NCBI GenBank assembly: GCA_035552395.1
Contig: DASZLL010000109.1
Span: 1 to 8,336, forward strand
DNA: 8,336 nucleotides
Source of the DNA: Bog-473 sp035552395
GTDB lineage: Bacteria > Actinomycetota > Acidimicrobiia > Acidimicrobiales > RAAP-2
Direction of reading: 5' to 3'
Positions 5,816 through 8,336 of the stretch are shown piece by piece (position 1 is the stretch's first letter; each line of letters starts with the position of its first letter). The notes below the pieces were generated by a model. That model was not told the DNA's origin. It made no database searches and worked only from the letters and a program-made list of their open reading frames with translations. Both the position numbers and the translations under genes were made by a program.

Positions 5816-6754
5816 ATGAGGATCGGCATGATCGGCCTGGGCAAGATGGGCGCCAACATGACCGAACGCCTGCTGAAGGGCGGGCACGAGGTGGTGGCGT
5901 ACGACCTCAGCGCGGACGCACTGAAGCAGGCGGCGTCCAAGGGCGCCGAGACCGCGACCACGCTGACCGAACTGGCGCAGAAGCTCACGCCGCCGCGGGC
6001 GGCCTGGGTGATGGTGCCGGCCGGGAAGCCGACGAACGAGACGATCGATGCGCTGGCGGAGCTCTTCGAGGCGGGCGACGTCATCGTCGACGGCGGCAAC
6101 TCCAACTACAAAGAAGCCGAGCCGATCGCGGAGCGGCTGCAGAAGAAGGGCGTCGGCTTCATCGACGCGGGGACGTCGGGCGGGGTGTGGGGCCTCACCG
6201 AGGGTTACTGCCTCATGGTGGGCGGCACCAAGGAGTCGGTGGCTGTCGCGGAGCCGGCGTTCCTGACGCTGGCGCCAGAGGGCGGGTACGCGCACGTGGG
6301 ACCGGTCGGGTCCGGGCACTTCGTGAAGATGGTGCACAACGGGATCGAGTACGGGCTCATGCAGGCGTACGCCGAGGGCTTCGAGGTGATGGCGCGAGCC
6401 GACGAGTTCAACCTCGACCTGCACGATGTCGCATCGATCTGGCGCTACGGCTCGGTCGTGCGCAGCTGGCTGCTCGAGCTGGCCGAGCGCGCGCTGCGAC
6501 CCGACGCCGGCTTCTCGGAGATCGCGCCGGTGGCGGTGGACTCGGGCGAGGGTCGCTGGACGGCGCTCGAGGCGATCAACCGCGGCGTGCCGGCACCGGT
6601 GATCGCAACGTCGTTGTTCACCCGCTTCGCCTCACAGGACAAGAACTCGTTCCAGTTGAAGATGGTGGCCGCGCTGCGCAACCAGTTCGGCGGGCACGCG
6701 GTGACGCTCGAGTCAGGGAAGCAGGGCCTGGAGACCGAGACCCCGACCCCTTAG
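5816..6754 (+). CDS. gnd: 6-phosphogluconate dehydrogenase (decarboxylating), short form
   Basis: This enzyme oxidises and decarboxylates 6-phosphogluconate to ribulose 5-phosphate. At 312 residues it is the short form; the classic long enzymes have about 470. The N-terminal Rossmann domain has GLGKMG (7-12) and an acidic residue, D30, at the end of the second strand (VVAYD). That suggests NAD+ rather than NADP+, because NADP+ enzymes usually have an Asn-Arg-Thr/Ser sequence there. Substrate motifs follow: VDGGNSNYKE (91-100), GTSGGVWGL (119-127) and FVKMVHNGIEYG (169-180), with K171 the likely general base and E178 the likely proton donor. The all-helical C-terminal domain includes IWRYGSVVRSWLLEL, DSGEGRW and SRF-like TRFASQDKNSF. 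The cofactor call is inference from one position. pgl starts four bases after the stop. Confidence 0.95.
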   Translation: MRIGMIGLGKMGANMTERLLKGGHEVVAYDLSADALKQAASKGAETATTLTELAQKLTPPRAAWVMVPAGKPTNETIDALAELFEAGDVIVDGGNSNYKEAEPIAERLQKKGVGFIDAGTSGGVWGLTEGYCLMVGGTKESVAVAEPAFLTLAPEGGYAHVGPVGSGHFVKMVHNGIEYGLMQAYAEGFEVMARADEFNLDLHDVASIWRYGSVVRSWLLELAERALRPDAGFSEIAPVAVDSGEGRWTALEAINRGVPAPVIATSLFTRFASQDKNSFQLKMVAALRNQFGGHAVTLESGKQGLETETPTP

Positions 6755-6758
6755 ACGC

Positions 6759-7436
6759 GTGATCACTCCCGTCGAAGAGGTCACGCGCCCGTTCGCCGAC
6801 GCGGTGGTCGAGGCGTTCGCCGCCCGGCCCGGCCCGCGGTTTGCGCTCGTGCTCTCGGGTGGGCCGACGGCTCGCGCCTGCTACGAGGTGCTGGCCGAAA
6901 CCCCGGGAATCGACTGGGGCGTGGTCGACGTCTACGTCGGTGACGAACGCATCGTGCCGCCCGACGACGTGGACGCCAACCAGCGGCTCATCCGCGAAGC
7001 GCTCCTGGATCGGGTGGGCCCGGTGGGCTCGTTCCATCCGATGCAGACCGAACTCCCCGTCGAGCAGTGCGTCGCCGCCTACCAGCGCGTCATGAGCGAC
7101 CTGGTGACCGGCGCGGGGATCGACGTGATTCATCTCGGCATGGGGCCCGACGGCCACACGGCGTCCCTGTTCCCCGGGGCCCCCACGCTCGGGGTGGGCC
7201 CGGGCGAACTGGTGGCCGCCACCGAGGACCCAAACGGCGTCAACCTCCACCCCCGCCTCACCGTCACCCTTCCCGTCATCAATTCGGCGCGCCTCGCCAT
7301 CTTTACCGTGGCCGGTGCGTCCAAGGCGGACGCCGTCGCCGCCCTGCTGCGCGGGGATGACCTGCCGGCCGCCCGGGTCCACGCCGGGCACATGCTGTGG
7401 CTGGTGGATGGTCCAGCCCGCGCCAGCGCCCCCTAG
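6759..7436 (+). CDS. pgl: 6-phosphogluconolactonase
   Basis: Pgl hydrolyses 6-phospho-D-glucono-1,5-lactone to 6-phosphogluconate, the substrate of the preceding gnd product. At 225 residues it is a normal DevB/Pgl-type enzyme of the glucosamine-6-phosphate isomerase/6-phosphogluconolactonase fold. Visible motifs are LVLSGGPTA (30-38, phosphate loop), VYVGDERIVPPDD (58-70), and the family signature HLGMGPDGHTASLFPG (125-140), whose Asp and His are the catalytic pair. TVAGASKADAV follows near 183-193, where the Lys contacts the phosphate. It starts with GTG four bases after the gnd stop, with no good Shine-Dalgarno sequence, so translation is probably coupled to gnd. In many actinobacteria pgl follows zwf and opcA; here it follows gnd instead. 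Confidence 0.96.
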   Translation: MITPVEEVTRPFADAVVEAFAARPGPRFALVLSGGPTARACYEVLAETPGIDWGVVDVYVGDERIVPPDDVDANQRLIREALLDRVGPVGSFHPMQTELPVEQCVAAYQRVMSDLVTGAGIDVIHLGMGPDGHTASLFPGAPTLGVGPGELVAATEDPNGVNLHPRLTVTLPVINSARLAIFTVAGASKADAVAALLRGDDLPAARVHAGHMLWLVDGPARASAP

Positions 7437-7439
7437 ATT
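7434..7439 (+). promoter_or_regulatory. Candidate -10 element overlapping the pgl stop codon
   Basis: TAGATT begins with the TAG stop of pgl, fits TANNNT and ends seven bases before the GTG at 7447. That spacing is right for transcription starting at or beside the start codon, and no Shine-Dalgarno sequence is present. It may give cofG its own leaderless transcript besides readthrough from the pentose phosphate block. Confidence 0.35.
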
Positions 7440-7446
7440 GGCGCGC

Positions 7447-8336
7447 GTGCTCACCGACGACGACCTCCTCTCCACGCCGCTGCCCGACCTCACGGCTCTG
7501 GCCCGCGTCGTGCGCGATGGTGCCCACGGCCGGCGGGTCACCTACTCACCCAAGGTCTTCATCCCCTTGACCATGCTCTGCCGCGATCGCTGCGGCTACT
7601 GCACGTTCGCCAAGGCGCCGGCTCGGCTCGACTCGCCCTACCTCACGCCCGCAGAGGTGCTGTCGGTGGCGCGGGCGGGCCTGGCGGCCGGCTGCCACGA
7701 GGCCTTGTTCACCCTGGGCGAGCGCCCCGAGTTGCGCTACCCGGTGGCGGCGGAGTGGCTGGCGGCGCAGGGGTACGCGTCGACGGTCGACTACCTGGTC
7801 GCCATGTGCCGGTTGGTCGTCGAGGAGACGGGGCTACTCCCACACGCCAACGCAGGCGCGCTGTACGCGGAGGAGCTCGCCGCCCTGCGGCCGGTGACGG
7901 CCAGCCAAGGCATGATGCTCGAGACGTTGGCGTCGGACCTGGCGGCGCATCGGGGCGCGCCGGACAAGGAACCGGCCCGGCGCTTGGCCACGCTCGAAGC
8001 GGCGGGCGAACTGGCCATTCCATTCACGACGGGGATCCTGGTCGGGATCGGCGACACGCGGGCGGACCAGCTGGCCGGGCTGCGGGCCATCGCGGCGGCG
8101 CACGACCGGCACGGCCACGTCCAAGAAGTGATCGTGCAGAACTTCCTGCCCAAGCCGGGCACCGCCATGTTCAAGGCCACGCCATGCCCGGCCGACGACC
8201 TCGTGTGGGCGATCGCGGCGGCGCGGGTGGTGTTGCCCCCCGAGATCCACGTGCAGGCGCCGCCCAACCTCTCCGACGACCTGGCGCCGTTGCTCGATGC
8301 GGGCATCGACGACTGGGGCGGCGTGTCACCCGTGAC
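7447..8336 (+). CDS. cofG: FO synthase, CofG module (3' end cut by window)
   Basis: This radical SAM enzyme catalyses the second step of making 7,8-didemethyl-8-hydroxy-5-deazariboflavin (FO), the chromophore of coenzyme F420. The 296 visible codons are open to the right edge. The cluster motif CRDRCGYC (C45, C49, C52) follows TYSPKVFIPLTML. Other conserved blocks are EALFTLGERPE, TGLLPHANAG, SQGMMLET, FTTGILVGIGDT, VQEVIVQNF, VQAPPNL and DDWGGVSP, closely resembling the N-terminal half of mycobacterial FbiC. The region before the core is only about 30 residues, shorter than I recall for M. tuberculosis FbiC. Whether a CofH module follows, making a fused FbiC, cannot be seen. GTG 7447 is the preferred start; TTG 7438 is in frame and possible. 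The gap to pgl is ten bases. Confidence 0.93.
   Translation, partial: MLTDDDLLSTPLPDLTALARVVRDGAHGRRVTYSPKVFIPLTMLCRDRCGYCTFAKAPARLDSPYLTPAEVLSVARAGLAAGCHEALFTLGERPELRYPVAAEWLAAQGYASTVDYLVAMCRLVVEETGLLPHANAGALYAEELAALRPVTASQGMMLETLASDLAAHRGAPDKEPARRLATLEAAGELAIPFTTGILVGIGDTRADQLAGLRAIAAAHDRHGHVQEVIVQNFLPKPGTAMFKATPCPADDLVWAIAAARVVLPPEIHVQAPPNLSDDLAPLLDAGIDDWGGVSPV

Noticed and set aside
3412..6105. Very long open frame (897 codons) on the - strand opposite tkt, tal and gnd
   Set aside because: It lies antisense to three well-identified enzymes, has low-complexity Gly/Arg/Val/His composition and no recognisable domain. Long antisense frames are expected in GC-rich DNA because stop codons are rare in that phase.
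6618..7541. 307-codon - strand frame opposite gnd, pgl and cofG
   Set aside because: It is antisense to three confident genes, of low complexity, with no motif.

Overview
The window is GC-rich, gap-poor bacterial DNA that looks actinobacterial, possibly Acidimicrobiia-like. Evidence for this is an actinobacterial-type TrmI, an actinobacterial-type transaldolase with the active-site context NLFVKVPAT, GTG starts, and a coenzyme F420 (FO synthase) gene. The lineage is inferred from gene style, not from a marker phylogeny. It is a chromosomal housekeeping region. I see no mobile element, CRISPR array, tRNA or rRNA, and no gene-free stretch longer than 130 bases.

Layout. Bases 1-199 hold the C-terminal part of a small ferredoxin on the + strand. 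It converges on a five-gene block on the - strand, which reads from about 2509 down to 329. In transcription order this block holds a PaaI-like hotdog thioesterase, a two-helix holin-like membrane protein, a 77-residue single-helix protein, a 71-residue membrane-associated protein, and the tRNA m1A58 methyltransferase TrmI. The last four genes are separated by 5 bases or fewer or overlap, so they are very probably cotranscribed.

A short divergent promoter region (about 2510-2580) separates this block from a + strand block running to the right edge. That block holds transketolase (tkt), transaldolase (tal), a short-form 6-phosphogluconate dehydrogenase (gnd), 6-phosphogluconolactonase (pgl), and the first 296 codons of the CofG module of FO synthase. 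The first four make up most of a pentose phosphate pathway: Pgl and Gnd carry 6-phosphogluconolactone to ribulose 5-phosphate, and Tkt and Tal rearrange the sugar phosphates.

The usual actinobacterial partners zwf and opcA (glucose-6-phosphate dehydrogenase and its activator) are missing from the cluster, and an F420 biosynthesis gene follows pgl directly. This raises, but does not prove, the idea that glucose 6-phosphate is oxidised by an F420-dependent enzyme encoded elsewhere. I found no clear evidence of a wholly new system. The least explained part is the trio of small membrane proteins coupled to trmI.
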